Positions 1-9,220 are shown, counted from the stretch's first letter. The stretch is DNA of 64,000 nucleotides from Parolsenella sp958406235 (GCF_039062465.1 NZ_JBCLNF010000004.1:124001-188000); one strand, 5' to 3'. The notes: generated from the sequence alone by a model not told the origin. Made by a program: numbers and translations.

Positions 1-191
1 CAAAGACGCTGAAATGTTGCCCTCACCTGGGAGGTAGCCAGTGCCTCGACAGTGCGTCCGCACGGAGGTGCAGCCTGGCGCGCGCAAGCCGTCGCATCTA
101 CTGTGTCACCGCGCGCCCGCACGGAGGCGCACCGGACCGCGCTCACGTCACGGCATGACCGGGAAAGCCACGCCCAGCGCCTCGACAGCGC
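1..191. other. Left-edge stretch without a recognised gene
   Basis: No convincing coding sequence is visible. The 12-base word CCTCACCTGGGA occurs near position 21 and again near 197, and two similar words, GTGCCTCGACAGTGC and GCGCCTCGACAGCGC, lie just inside them, so the stretch may be an imperfect duplication. It lies downstream of the minus-strand DUF1836 gene. Confidence 0.4.
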
Positions 192-755
192 CTACCTCAC
201 CTGGGAAAGAGTCTGCTCCACGTAGACCTTATCCGCCACAGCCTCGACGGCGGCGCTCATGAGGCGCGACAGGTCAGGGGCGACCTCGACATCGTTAACG
301 TCCGTCAGCGGCACGTGCGGGGTTGCGGGAATGGCGTGCTCGACCTCGTCAACGGCAAAGCGGCGGGCGAGGGTCTCCTCGAGCGTAGCGACGAGTACGT
401 CATACGTGCTGGCGACGTTCACGCCTCGGTCGACGCAGGCGTTATACAGGGTCTTGACCTCGCCTATGGAAAGCACGCGCTTCAGCGTGCACACGAAGAT
501 GAGCGAAGCGACATGGCGACGAGTGTAGCGACGGCGCTGCGGGGCTGGAATCACGCGCTGCTTCACGTAATTGTTGACCATAGAGCTCGTGATGAGCTCC
601 TCGCCCGGAAGGGCCATGAACGAGAGGTTCTCGGACACGAAGGAGAGCACCTGGTCGAGATAGAGCTCTATGCGCGGCATCTCCTCGACTCGCGCGATAT
701 GGACGTGCGTCATACGCTCGCGCAGATCGCGAACGTCATCCTCGTGCAAAGTCAT
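192..755 (-). CDS. DUF1836 domain-containing putative regulator
   Basis: A 187-residue protein matching the DUF1836 pattern: an N-terminal segment (about residues 26-50, IELYLDQVLSFV), then a MerR-like helix-turn-helix stretch (about 57-105) with SSMVNNYVKQRVIP followed by basic RRRYTRRH and a hydrophobic helix. Members of this family are usually cytoplasmic transcriptional regulators of unknown target. The ATG at 755 follows a GGGGG-type ribosome site. The gene is divergent from degV and shares its promoter region, so it may regulate itself or degV; that is inference. Family assignment rests on recalled sequence pattern and seems good; function is unknown. Confidence 0.75.
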   Translation of the reverse strand: MTLHEDDVRDLRERMTHVHIARVEEMPRIELYLDQVLSFVSENLSFMALPGEELITSSMVNNYVKQRVIPAPQRRRYTRRHVASLIFVCTLKRVLSIGEVKTLYNACVDRGVNVASTYDVLVATLEETLARRFAVDEVEHAIPATPHVPLTDVNDVEVAPDLSRLMSAAVEAVADKVYVEQTLSQVR

Positions 756-959
756 CGCCGGCCCCCTCTGCCCGAATAACCAATTCCCAAGGATTCAGTA
801 GGTAAATGTACGCCAGGTTCAATTTGTGACGCAAGTTTACACATTATCAAAATGACGTTTCCTAGTATCCATAACTAGATACACTAATCTCGAAGATTCG
901 ACCGAGAGACTTTGCATCGCATGAGCAACAGTCGCACCGCACCTAACAGGGAGCCCCGC
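756..959. promoter_or_regulatory. Divergent promoter region DUF1836/degV
   Basis: This 204-base spacer is AT-rich compared with its surroundings, especially 820-890. It holds a short inverted repeat, GTATC (865-869) and GATAC (878-882), inside the run TAGTATCCATAACTAGATAC, which could be an operator for the neighbouring DUF1836 regulator. A TTGTGA hexamer near 826 and TATCAA near 846 could be a weak promoter towards degV. Promoter positions are guesses; the inverted repeat is directly seen. Confidence 0.35.
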
Positions 960-1826
960 ATGAACGAGCAGCGCATTGCCATCATCACGGATTCGGGCAC
1001 TGACACCCCGGCGGACTTCGCCGCGGCTCATGACGTGCGCACTGTGTCGCTCGCAGTCAACTACTCCAACGGCGACAGCTTTCGCTCCGGCTCGGAGATT
1101 ACCGCCGACGAGGTGATCGACCGCTTCGCCGAGGAAATTCCCACGACGAGCCTCCCCTCCCCCAAGGACATCCGGGAGGCTCTCGAGACCGCGCGCGCCG
1201 ATGGCTACGAGGCAGCCGTCTTCGTGACGATCAGCTCTGGTCTTTCTGCCACCAACCACACCGTCCATCTCGTCGCCGGCCAAATGCCGGACTTCCCGGT
1301 GGCGGTCGTTGACACCAAGAACATAGGCGTCATAGCGGGACTCACCGTCATGGCCGCCGTCCGCATGGTCGAGGCGGGCATCCCCTTCGACGAGCTCCAG
1401 GGCAGGCTCGAGGCCCTCGCAGCGGAGACCCACGGCTACTTCACCGTGCGCGAGCTCTCCTACCTGCGCCACGGCGGCCGCATCAACGAGGCCACCTACC
1501 GCCTCGGCAGCGTCCTCAACCTCAAGCCCGTCTTCACCTGTGACGAAGAGGGCAAGTACATCACCGTCAAGAAGTGCCGCGGCTGGGAGAAGGCCCTCGC
1601 CAGCGAGCTTGCCATCGTTGCCGAGAAGGCGAAGGGATACGCGCAGGTCATCTGTGCCGTGTGCTGCACCAAGGCGGAGCCTCGCACGGAGGAGCTCTCC
1701 GAGAAGATTCGCGAGATGATTCCCAATTGCCGTGAGATCGTCAAGGTCGGCCTCTCACCGGACCTGGTCGTGCACACAGGCCCCAGCCTCATTGGCATGG
1801 CCGCCCAGCCCGTCCTGACGCTCTAG
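960..1826 (+). CDS. DegV family protein
   Basis: A 288-residue DegV-fold protein. DegV proteins bind a fatty acid and present it to fatty acid kinase (FakA) in the Fak phospholipid pathway. Visible signatures are the N-terminal IITDSGTD (8-15), TTSLPSP (62-68), the ISSGLSATN loop (91-99) and a C-terminal HTGPSLIG, all expected around the fatty acid carboxylate. Start chosen at the ATG at 960, preceded by AGGGAG; an upstream in-frame ATG at 912 would add a tail unlike the family. No fakA is in the window, so the kinase partner must lie elsewhere. A hairpin terminator follows about 50 bases downstream. The precise lipid is not predictable. Confidence 0.92.
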   Translation: MNEQRIAIITDSGTDTPADFAAAHDVRTVSLAVNYSNGDSFRSGSEITADEVIDRFAEEIPTTSLPSPKDIREALETARADGYEAAVFVTISSGLSATNHTVHLVAGQMPDFPVAVVDTKNIGVIAGLTVMAAVRMVEAGIPFDELQGRLEALAAETHGYFTVRELSYLRHGGRINEATYRLGSVLNLKPVFTCDEEGKYITVKKCRGWEKALASELAIVAEKAKGYAQVICAVCCTKAEPRTEELSEKIREMIPNCREIVKVGLSPDLVVHTGPSLIGMAAQPVLTL

Positions 1827-1875
1827 CGTCCGTCCTCGCCCCGGGCAAAAGCCAATCCACCCCGAGCTCATGCGG

Positions 1876-1897
1876 AGGCCGCCTCGAGCGGCTTTCT
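1876..1897 (+). terminator. Rho-independent terminator after degV
   Basis: GCCGC (1878-1882), a five-base loop CTCGA and GCGGC (1888-1892) are followed by TTTCT. Short but well placed 50 bases after the degV stop. Confidence 0.6.
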
Positions 1898-2122
1898 CCA
1901 TATGCAGGGATTGCGAGGGCACTGGCCACAAAATGCCTCGGCACCGCAAAACGCTCCGCTGCCTGTAACAATCCAACGAACAGCGGCACCGTTCGGTATC
2001 GTCTCCCCTAGCACTCGTGCATAATGTGTAAATCGCACATTTGCGCGCATAAGCCCCACAAACACTGGGCCAGCGCGTCCGCAAGCGCATGCCGCACGTC
2101 CACGCCAAACGAAGGGGACATC

Positions 2123-3487
2123 GTGTCTATTACTGCAGAAGAGGTCGCCGAGACACTCAACATGGTGACCGAGCAGCACCTCGACATCCGCACTATCACC
2201 ATGGGCATCTCGCTCATGAGCTGCGCGGACGAGAACCTCGGCCGCATGTGCACCAAGGTGTATGACCGCATCACCACCAAGGCCGAGCACCTCGTGGAGA
2301 CCGCGGAGAACCTCGAGCGCGAGTATGGCATCCCCATCGTCAACAAGCGCGTCTCCGTAACGCCCATCGCCCAGATTGCCGCCGCCTGCCCGGACGTCGA
2401 CCTCGTGCCGCTCGCGCACGCGCTCGACCGCGCAGCGGAGACCCTCGGCATCGATTACCTCGGCGGTTATTCCGCCCTCGTGCACAAGGGCATCGGCGAC
2501 GCAGACCGCCGTCTCATCAACTGCATCCCCGAGGCGCTTGCCTCCACGAGCCGCGTGTGCTCGAGCGTGAACGTCGCGAGTCTGCGCGCCGGCATCAACA
2601 TGGACGCCGTCCTCATGGCGGCCCAAACCATCATCGACGCCGCCAAGCTCACCGCGGACCAAGATTCCGTGGGCGCCTCCAAGTTCGTCTGCTTCGCCAA
2701 CATGGTCGAGGACTCGCCGTTCATGGCGGGCGCCGTCCACGGCTCTGGCGAGGCCGACGCCGTCATCAACGTCGGCGTCTCCGGCCCCGGCGTCATGGCC
2801 GCAGCCCTCGCCGAGCTCCCCGAGACCGCCGACATGATGGAGGTCGCAGAGCGCATCAAGCAGACCGCCTTCAAGATCACCCGCGCCGGCGAGCTCATGA
2901 GCCGCCAGGCCGCGAGCCGCCTCGGCGTCGAGAAGGGCATCGTCGACCTCTCGCTCGCCCCCACCCCCGCCATCGGCGACTCCGTGGCGCGCATCCTCGA
3001 AATCATCGGCGTCGGCCAGTGCGGTGGCCCGGGCACCACGTGCGCCCTCGCCATGCTCAACGACGCCGTCAAGAAGGGCGGCGTCATGGCGAGCTCCAGC
3101 GTCGGCGGCCTGTCCGGCGCCTTCATCCCGGTCTCCGAGGACGCCGGCATGATCGACGCCGCCGAGGCCGGCGCGCTCTCCCTCGAGAAGCTCGAGGCCA
3201 TGACCTGCGTGTGCTCCGTTGGCCTCGACATGATCGCCGTCCCGGGAGACACGCCGGTCGAGGCGATCGCCGGCATCATTGCCGACGAGATGGCCATCGG
3301 CGTCATCAACAACAAGACCACCGCCGTTCGCCTCATCCCCGCCATCGGCAAGGCCGAGGGCGACTGCGTCGAGTTCGGCGGCCTCTTTGGCCGCGCCCCC
3401 GTCATGCACGTGAACCCCAACGCGGGTCACGTCCTGGCACACCGCGGCGGCCGCTTCCCGGCCCCGCTCAACTCTCTCAAGAACTAG
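2123..3487 (+). CDS. PFL family protein (UPF0210/DUF711)
   Basis: A 454-residue cytoplasmic protein of the UPF0210/DUF711 group, often labelled PFL-family because of a distant pyruvate-formate-lyase-like fold; the biochemical role is not established. The N-terminal segment LDIRTITMGISLMSC and the glycine-rich central part (GVSGPGVM, later GGLSGAFIPVSEDAGM) are typical. Start chosen at GTG 2123 because GAAGGGGA lies five bases upstream and the family begins with about ten residues before LDIRTITMG; the ATG at 2024 would add 33 atypical residues. The small ACT-domain protein that commonly precedes this gene in other bacteria is not present here. An extended -10-like TGCATAAT lies near 2020. Confidence 0.88.
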   Translation: MSITAEEVAETLNMVTEQHLDIRTITMGISLMSCADENLGRMCTKVYDRITTKAEHLVETAENLEREYGIPIVNKRVSVTPIAQIAAACPDVDLVPLAHALDRAAETLGIDYLGGYSALVHKGIGDADRRLINCIPEALASTSRVCSSVNVASLRAGINMDAVLMAAQTIIDAAKLTADQDSVGASKFVCFANMVEDSPFMAGAVHGSGEADAVINVGVSGPGVMAAALAELPETADMMEVAERIKQTAFKITRAGELMSRQAASRLGVEKGIVDLSLAPTPAIGDSVARILEIIGVGQCGGPGTTCALAMLNDAVKKGGVMASSSVGGLSGAFIPVSEDAGMIDAAEAGALSLEKLEAMTCVCSVGLDMIAVPGDTPVEAIAGIIADEMAIGVINNKTTAVRLIPAIGKAEGDCVEFGGLFGRAPVMHVNPNAGHVLAHRGGRFPAPLNSLKN

Positions 3488-3508
3488 GCGGCAGCGAGGC
3501 AAGGCAAG

Positions 3509-4675
3509 ATGTCAGACGAGCAGCGCGAGAGCGACCTGGACGAATCGTTCGAGTCGACCGATGCGCCCGAGTTGAACAACATTGCCGAGACGAACGAGAG
3601 GCTCGTCGAGGCGGAGATAGGCACCGAGACGGAAGCGCAGGCGGAAACGCCCGCGCTTCCGCGCGTGCTTAGGTGGATCCTCCTCGTGGACGCCCGCGCC
3701 TCCGTCATAGCCAGCGCGGTTGCCGTCGTCGCCGTCATCGCCCTCGTCTTTGGTATCGCACACACGAAGAACGATTCTGCAGCAGCTCGCCAGGGAGAAC
3801 CCGTCGGTGTCCTCAGCGCTCGAGTGTCTGCGCCGCCCTCAAGCGGAGCCTCCTTCGCGAATAGCCTAATCTCGACGGGGTTATCCGTCCCCGAGGACCC
3901 AGCGGGCATCATCGTCTCAGATGCCAGCGTCACCAACGACATAATCGCTCCCCTTCGTCACGCGACCGATGCCATCGAAAACGCGGGCTACAAGGTTGGC
4001 TATGTCCTGCTAGACGTCAACACCGGTGCGACCATCAGCTACAACGCAGACACTGCCTTCTACTCCGCAAGCTCGCTCAAGGGGCCTTATGTCGCCGCGC
4101 TCGCGCACTATGGCCTGGGCGACGGCATCGAATCCCTCTCAGGTCTCGTCTCCGCGACGATCGAGCAGTCTGACAACGTCGCCTACGCCATCTTGCGCGG
4201 GAGCAACGGCAGCGACGTCATGCGACAGCTCATTGACGAGGCAGGCGCGGAAAACCTGCCGGCAACGGCGGCGACCAGCGACATCGACTCTGCCATGCAG
4301 ACGCTGAGCGTCGCGAGCATCGCGGACAATAACTACGAGTTTGTGACGCCCAACCAGCTGCTTTCGATGTGGGCGCTCTGTGGGCAGTACCTTGCCAGTA
4401 ACGAGCCGGGCGCCGCCTATCTCGCAACCGAATTCGCCATACCGGAGACCTCTGCGATCAGGTACGTGGGCAGGGCCTTTGGCGGCACCTGGTCAAAGGC
4501 TGGCTGGTACCCTGGCGAAGGTGGCCCCCTCTCGACCACGGTTGATGCCGGCGTGGTGCGCGAGGAGACCGGCGATGTGGTTCTCGTCGTAATGACCAAC
4601 AAGGGCTCGGACTTCTCCGTTATCGACAGCATCGCGCTCGAGCTTCTTGAGCTCCACGAGCATATGGTGGGTTAA
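3509..4675 (+). CDS. Membrane-anchored class A beta-lactamase-fold serine hydrolase
   Basis: A 388-residue protein with an acidic cytoplasmic N-terminus (1-55), one membrane helix (about 64-84), a low-complexity linker and an extracellular serine beta-lactamase/transpeptidase-like domain (about 145-385). The three active-site motifs are visible: SxxK as S188-S-L-K191, SDN at 221-223, and KAG at 330-332 where class A enzymes have KTG. An anchored enzyme with KAG and an anomalous N-terminus is more likely a peptidoglycan-acting or penicillin-binding hydrolase than a resistance determinant; substrate cannot be inferred. It begins 21 bases after the PFL gene with AGGCAAGG upstream and converges on murB, with only five bases between the stops. 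Confidence 0.82.
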   Translation: MSDEQRESDLDESFESTDAPELNNIAETNERLVEAEIGTETEAQAETPALPRVLRWILLVDARASVIASAVAVVAVIALVFGIAHTKNDSAAARQGEPVGVLSARVSAPPSSGASFANSLISTGLSVPEDPAGIIVSDASVTNDIIAPLRHATDAIENAGYKVGYVLLDVNTGATISYNADTAFYSASSLKGPYVAALAHYGLGDGIESLSGLVSATIEQSDNVAYAILRGSNGSDVMRQLIDEAGAENLPATAATSDIDSAMQTLSVASIADNNYEFVTPNQLLSMWALCGQYLASNEPGAAYLATEFAIPETSAIRYVGRAFGGTWSKAGWYPGEGGPLSTTVDAGVVREETGDVVLVVMTNKGSDFSVIDSIALELLELHEHMVG

Positions 4676-4680
4676 CGAAC

Positions 4681-5625
4681 CTAGAACTCGCCCACGAACC
4701 TGACCTCGGGCTCGAGCTCGACGTCGAACTGACGCTTGACCTCGTCCTGGACATGGGAGATGACGGCACGCACGTCGGCCGCCGTGGCACCGCCAAGGTT
4801 CACGACGAAGCCTGCATGCTTGGTCGAGACCGCAGCTCCCCCCACCTGGTAGCCCTTGAGGCCGGCATCGCTGATGAGCTTGCCGGCAAAGTGACCCTCG
4901 GGGCGCTTGAAGGTCGAGCCCGCGCTGCCATACTCAAGCGGCTGCTTGGACTGGCGTGCCTCCGTAAGCTCGGCCACGCGATCCGCAATCTGGGAGCGAT
5001 CACCCGCCTCGAGCTTGAACGTGGCGGAGAGCACCACAAGGCCCTCGGTGCGCACGCGGCTCGTGCGATAGCCCATCTCGAGCTGATCGGCCGGAATCTC
5101 CTCGACATAGCCACTCGGCATGAGGCAGCGGACGCTCTCGAGGACATCGGCACAGCAGCCGTCATAGGCGCCGGCGTTCATGAAGACGGCACCGCCCACG
5201 CTACCAGGAATGCCGCAAGCGAACTCAAGGCCCGTAAGGCCAAGGGAAGCCGCGAGCTCGGATACATCCGCGATGGCAGCACCCGCCTCACAGAGGATCT
5301 CGCAGGTCTCGCGCGGATCACCCAGCAACAGGATGTCGTCGAGCGCGCCAGCGCAGTCGATCATGACGCCACGATAGCCCTTGTCGCCGACGAGCAGGTC
5401 AGAACCCAGGCCAAGCAGAAAGTGCGGCACACCCGTATCGACGCAGGCGCGCGTGACGCGCACGAGCTCGTCCTCCGTCGCGGGCGTCACGAACAGGTCC
5501 GCCGGGCCGCCGACACCAAACGTGGTATGGGCGCCCATCGGCTCGTCGCGGCGGACGGCATCCGCGCCCACCACGCTCTCGAGGGCGTGGGCAAGGGCGT
5601 TGAACTTCTCGGAATCCTGGGACAT
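4681..5625 (-). CDS. murB: UDP-N-acetylenolpyruvoylglucosamine reductase
   Basis: A 314-residue FAD enzyme reducing UDP-GlcNAc-enolpyruvate to UDP-MurNAc with NADPH, the second step of peptidoglycan precursor synthesis in the cytoplasm. Seen: the FAD-binding TTFGVGGPADLFV (34-46), GIPGSVGGAVFMNAGAYDG (138-156), YRTS with Arg187, the proton-donor serine in GSAGSTFKRP (Ser237), and the C-terminal catalytic glutamate in EPEVRF (Glu307). The short central region fits a type II (Bacillus-like) MurB. Start at ATG 5625 preceded by GGAGGACC; an upstream in-frame start at 5715 adds 30 unrelated residues. Confidence 0.96.
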   Translation of the reverse strand: MSQDSEKFNALAHALESVVGADAVRRDEPMGAHTTFGVGGPADLFVTPATEDELVRVTRACVDTGVPHFLLGLGSDLLVGDKGYRGVMIDCAGALDDILLLGDPRETCEILCEAGAAIADVSELAASLGLTGLEFACGIPGSVGGAVFMNAGAYDGCCADVLESVRCLMPSGYVEEIPADQLEMGYRTSRVRTEGLVVLSATFKLEAGDRSQIADRVAELTEARQSKQPLEYGSAGSTFKRPEGHFAGKLISDAGLKGYQVGGAAVSTKHAGFVVNLGGATAADVRAVISHVQDEVKRQFDVELEPEVRFVGEF

Positions 5626-5937
5626 GGGTCCTCCTCGGGCTACGCGAGCTGCCGCGCGCCAATAGGCGATGGTGTCAGTGGCCGGCAATACAACCCCAGG
5701 CTGTCCGCACGGCAAGCATCTTGTTCTCTCCGCTGAAGTTTACCCGCCCTTTCGCGCGTCAATGCAAACTCCGCATTCGAGGCCGCCAGACCGGAGCGTC
5801 GCCGCCTCGCAAGGCATACTCCGTCGTACCTCGGCCCCGACGCCACGAACCCGCTCCCCGCTCGTCCCGCAGCGTCTCGAGCCCTCGCGCATAAATCCCC
5901 TTGCGCGCCATGGGCAATGTGCTAGCCTATCGGTGTC
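5626..5937. other. Intergenic region murB / riboflavin operon
   Basis: About 312 bases without a supported gene. It carries the minus-strand promoter for murB (not pinpointed) and, at its right end, the plus-strand promoter for the FMN riboswitch transcript: TTGCGC (5901-5906), a 16-base spacer and TAGCCT (5923-5928). The promoter match is weak; nothing else stands out. Confidence 0.4.
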
Positions 5938-6072
5938 AGTTTCAGGGCGGGGCGAAATTCCCCACTGGCGGTAACTGGTGGCAAAGAGCCAGCCAGGAGC
6001 CCGCGACCCGCGGATACGCGGTCGATCCGGTGAGAATCCGGGGCCAACGGTCACAGTCCGGATGGAAGAAAC
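5938..6072 (+). promoter_or_regulatory. FMN riboswitch (RFN element)
   Basis: The conserved RFN blocks are present in order: CAGGGCGGGGCGAAATTCCC (from 5943), CCACTGGCGGTAA, AGCCCGCGA, GATCCGGTGAGAATCCG, GGCCAACGGTCACAGTCC and GGATGGAAGA. The basal helix P1 is GTTTC (5939-5943) with GAAAC (6068-6072). Base 6073 is the first G of the ribU ribosome site GGAGG, so P1 formation on FMN binding would touch the ribosome site, and no terminator hairpin with a U tract lies between aptamer and ATG. This supports control of translation initiation. It governs ribU and presumably the whole ecf operon. Confidence 0.96.
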
Positions 6073-6083
6073 GGAGGCCACTT

Positions 6084-6653
6084 ATGGCTACTTCCACGCA
6101 CGCAAACTCCCACGCAACCACCGGCACCACGTCGGGTGGCTGGTCGACCCAGCGCATCGCCATCTGCGCGCTGTTCGTCGCCGTCTCGATGATCGTCAGC
6201 TACATGGAGATTCCGGTTCCGCCGGTCGCGTGGCTGAAGTACGACCCGTCCGGCGCCGTCTGCCTCGTCGCGGGCCTCGCCTTCGGCACGGGCACGGGCG
6301 CCATCGTGAGCGTCCTGTCCTGGCTCCCCCACCTCTTCATGAATCCGTGGGGCGGCCTCATGGGCATCCTCTGCACGCTCGCGCTCGTCGTCCCCGCCTC
6401 GCTCGTGTACGAGCGCAAGCAGACCGTCGCTGGCGCTGCCGCCGGCATGGCGCTCGGCGCCGTTGCCACCCTCGTCGTCGCCTGCGGAGCCAACATCGTC
6501 ATCACCCCGATCTACACCCCCACGATGACCTCGGCCGACGTCATGGCCATGATCGTGCCGGTACTGCTGCCCTTCAACATCATTAAGGTCGCGCTCAACT
6601 GTGCCGTGACCGCCGTGGTGTTCAAGCCCGTCTCCAAGCTCGTGAGCAGGTAA
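6084..6653 (+). CDS. ribU: ECF transporter riboflavin-binding S component
   Basis: A 189-residue very hydrophobic protein with about six predicted membrane helices, for example IAICALFVAVSMIVSYM and the Gly/Ala-rich GAAAGMALGAVATLVVA. It fits the RibU family, which captures riboflavin at the membrane and toples in the complex with EcfT and EcfA to release it inside. The FMN riboswitch directly upstream is the strongest evidence for riboflavin as substrate. Start at ATG 6084, seven bases after GGAGG. The stop TAA is immediately followed by the ATPase gene, suggesting translational coupling. Confidence 0.93.
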   Translation: MATSTHANSHATTGTTSGGWSTQRIAICALFVAVSMIVSYMEIPVPPVAWLKYDPSGAVCLVAGLAFGTGTGAIVSVLSWLPHLFMNPWGGLMGILCTLALVVPASLVYERKQTVAGAAAGMALGAVATLVVACGANIVITPIYTPTMTSADVMAMIVPVLLPFNIIKVALNCAVTAVVFKPVSKLVSR

Positions 6654-8423
6654 TTGACCGCCTCGCCTAACAGCGCGCCCATGTCGAGGGCCCAGCTCGA
6701 GGACGTCCGTCTCTCCTATGACGGCGGCCTCACCTGGGCCCTCGATGGCGTTTCGCTGCGCATTGAGCCCGGCGAGCGCATTTGCGTGCTCGGTCCCAAC
6801 GGCTCCGGTAAGTCGTCACTCGCTCAGGTGCTCGCAGGCCTGGTTGCGCCCGACGAGGGAACCGTCGAACTCGCGGGCCGTACCTGCTTCGACGGTTCGC
6901 CTGACCCGGACGCCTACCGTCACGCGCGCCGAGTCACGGGCCTCGTCTTCCAGAACCCCGAGGACCAGATCGTCACGAGCGTCGTCGCCGATGACGTGGC
7001 CTTTGGCCCAGAGAACCTCGGCATCGAGCGCATCGACATCGCCCACCGCGTCGACGAGGAGCTCGGGCGCGTGGCGATGTCCGCATACGCGCAGGCAGAT
7101 CCGGCGCGCCTCTCCGGCGGCCAGCAGCAGCGCGTCGCCATCGCGAGTGCCCTCGCCATGCACCCAGACATGCTCGTGCTTGATGAGCCCGGCGCCATGC
7201 TCGACGTCCGCGGACGTCGTGGCGTCATGCACGTGCTCGACCTGCTTCAGGAGGCCGGCACCACCCTCGTCCACGTCACGCACTTCATGGACGAGGCACT
7301 CGCCGCAGACCGCGTCATCGTAATGCGCGGCGGCCGCGTCGTTCTCGAGGGAACCCCCGAAGAGGTCTTCGCGCACGCCCACGAGCTGCGTGAATGCGGC
7401 CTTGACCTTCCTCTCGCAACGCGCGTGTCGCTCGAGCTTGGCCTGGAGCCCTGCGCAAGCGCAAGCGAGCTCGCACATACCCTTGCCGAGAAGGGCGCAA
7501 GCCAGGGGGTCATCGCGTCTGCGGGCGAGGAACCGTCCCCGCACGCGACAAGCATCCCCACCAGCGAAAACGCGCCGGCGGCCCTTCGTTTCTCAAACGT
7601 CAGCTTCTCGTACGGCGCTGCCCCCACCCTTGACGGCCTCTCCTTCGAGCTTGCGCGCGGTGAGCTCGTCGCCCTCGTCGGCCAGACGGGTTCCGGCAAG
7701 TCCACGATCGCCCGTCTCGCATGCGCGCTCGCCAATCCACAATCCGGCGAAGTCAGCGTATGTGGCATCCCTGCCGCTGACCGCAAGCGCCGCCGCGAGC
7801 TTCGCGGCAAGATCGGCTTCGTGATGCAGCGCCCCGAGCGCCAACTCTTCGCCGAGACCGTGGCCGAGGACATCGCCTACGGTCCTCGCAACCTCGGTCT
7901 TTCCGAGGAAGAAGTCGCTCGCCGCGTGAACGAGCAGCTCGAATTCCTCGGCATCGTCGATAAGGCCAGTGCCTCCCCCTTCGACCTCTCGGGCGGACAA
8001 CAGCGACTCGTTGCCCTGGGCGGCGTCCTCGCCATGGAGCCCGAGGTCCTCGTCCTCGACGAACCCATCGCCGGGCTCGACCCGCGCGGGGCGGCCCACC
8101 TGCGCGAGCACGTTCGCGCGCTCCATGCCCGCGGAGTGACCGTGCTCATGATCTCCCACTCGATGGAGGACGTCGCCGAGCTCGCGAATCGCGTCATCGT
8201 GCTTGACCACGGGCGCATCGCCCTCGCCGGCACACCCGCGGAGGTCTTCTCCCGTGGGGAAGCCCTTCGCGAGCTTGGTCTTGGCGTACCCGCCCCTCTC
8301 GAGCTCGCCCACAGCCTCGAGGACGCCGGCGTTTTCGCACCGGGCGAGCTTGGCCAGCCGCTCACAACCAGCGCGCTCGTCACCAACATCACCCGGCTCA
8401 GGGGAGGGGATCGACCTTGCTAG
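6654..8423 (+). CDS. Fused energy-coupling factor double ATPase (EcfA-EcfA')
   Basis: A 589-residue protein with two complete ABC ATPase domains. Domain 1 (about 12-255) has Walker A GPNGSGKSS (47-55), LSGGQ (153-157) and LVLDEP with Glu178; domain 2 (about 310-570) has GQTGSGKST (343-351), LSGGQ (445-449) and LVLDEP with Glu470. Both Q-loops carry the ECF-typical QNPEDQ/QRPERQ sequence. A single chain replaces the usual EcfA1/EcfA2 heterodimer. The first candidate start is TTG 6654, one base after the ribU stop; ATG 6681 is an alternative but has no visible ribosome site. It overlaps ecfT by seven bases. Confidence 0.93.
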   Translation: MTASPNSAPMSRAQLEDVRLSYDGGLTWALDGVSLRIEPGERICVLGPNGSGKSSLAQVLAGLVAPDEGTVELAGRTCFDGSPDPDAYRHARRVTGLVFQNPEDQIVTSVVADDVAFGPENLGIERIDIAHRVDEELGRVAMSAYAQADPARLSGGQQQRVAIASALAMHPDMLVLDEPGAMLDVRGRRGVMHVLDLLQEAGTTLVHVTHFMDEALAADRVIVMRGGRVVLEGTPEEVFAHAHELRECGLDLPLATRVSLELGLEPCASASELAHTLAEKGASQGVIASAGEEPSPHATSIPTSENAPAALRFSNVSFSYGAAPTLDGLSFELARGELVALVGQTGSGKSTIARLACALANPQSGEVSVCGIPAADRKRRRELRGKIGFVMQRPERQLFAETVAEDIAYGPRNLGLSEEEVARRVNEQLEFLGIVDKASASPFDLSGGQQRLVALGGVLAMEPEVLVLDEPIAGLDPRGAAHLREHVRALHARGVTVLMISHSMEDVAELANRVIVLDHGRIALAGTPAEVFSRGEALRELGLGVPAPLELAHSLEDAGVFAPGELGQPLTTSALVTNITRLRGGDRPC

Positions 8424-9220
8424 CCTCCTCAATCAGACGCTATCAGCCAGGCGCTTCGCTCGTGCACCGCCTCGACGCGCGCGTGAAGGTGATCTGCCTC
8501 ATGGTCCTCGTCCTCCTCATGGTTACGGTGACCACACCGACAGGGCTCGCCCTCGCCACGACCGGCATCCTCGCGCTCATCGCCGCAAGCCACGTTGCGC
8601 CCAAGATCATCTGGGCAAGCGTTCGCCCCATCGTGCCCTTCGTGGCCTTCGTCGCCGTCTTTAACCTCTTCATGGCACGCGGTGGAATAACGCTCGCACA
8701 ACTAGGGCCTCTCGCACTCACCACCGAGGGCATCTGGATCGCCGCGCTCTACGCGGTCCGTCTGCTCATGGCCGTAGCACTGGGCGCCCTGCTGCTGCTC
8801 ACCACCACACCCACCGCCCTCACGGACGCATTCGAGTCCCTGCTCTCGCCCCTCGGCCACCTGGGCCTTCCCGCCCATGAGATCTCGATGGTGCTCTCAC
8901 TCGCCCTTCGCTTTGTGCCGGTACTTGCGGACGAGGCCCAATCGATCATGGATGCCCAGGCAGCACGAGGCGCGTCCTTCGAGGAGGGTGGCCTCGCCAA
9001 CCGCATCCGTGCCATTGGCGCCGTCCTCGTGCCGATGTTCGCCGGAGCGATTCGCCACGCCGACAATCTCTCCCGAGCGCTCGACGCCCGTTGCTTTGAA
9101 GGCGGCGCGGGTCGCACACATTACCATGAACAGCGCATTCGCCCGCGTGACATCGTGTTCACGGCGGCCTGTGGCCTCTGGAGCGCCTGCCTCATCGCAC
9201 TTTCAGCTCTTGGAATCTAG
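8417..9220 (+). CDS. ecfT: ECF transporter transmembrane component
   Basis: A 267-residue integral membrane protein with about five to six membrane helices, coupling the ATPase pair to the S component. The cytoplasmic coupling helices show the EcfT Ala-Arg-Gly type motifs: QAARGASFEEGG (about residues 177-188) and a second, diverged ALDARCFEGG. Start is TTG 8417, overlapping the end of the ATPase gene, with the purine-rich GGGGAGGGGA at 8401-8410 as ribosome site. Since only one S component is linked, the operon looks like a dedicated riboflavin importer, although the module may also serve unlinked S components elsewhere. Confidence 0.93.
   Translation: MLASSIRRYQPGASLVHRLDARVKVICLMVLVLLMVTVTTPTGLALATTGILALIAASHVAPKIIWASVRPIVPFVAFVAVFNLFMARGGITLAQLGPLALTTEGIWIAALYAVRLLMAVALGALLLLTTTPTALTDAFESLLSPLGHLGLPAHEISMVLSLALRFVPVLADEAQSIMDAQAARGASFEEGGLANRIRAIGAVLVPMFAGAIRHADNLSRALDARCFEGGAGRTHYHEQRIRPRDIVFTAACGLWSACLIALSALGI

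Noticed and set aside
3509..4675. Antibiotic resistance beta-lactamase
   Set aside because: The protein is membrane anchored, has KAG instead of KTG and sits beside housekeeping genes; a cell-wall role is more likely.
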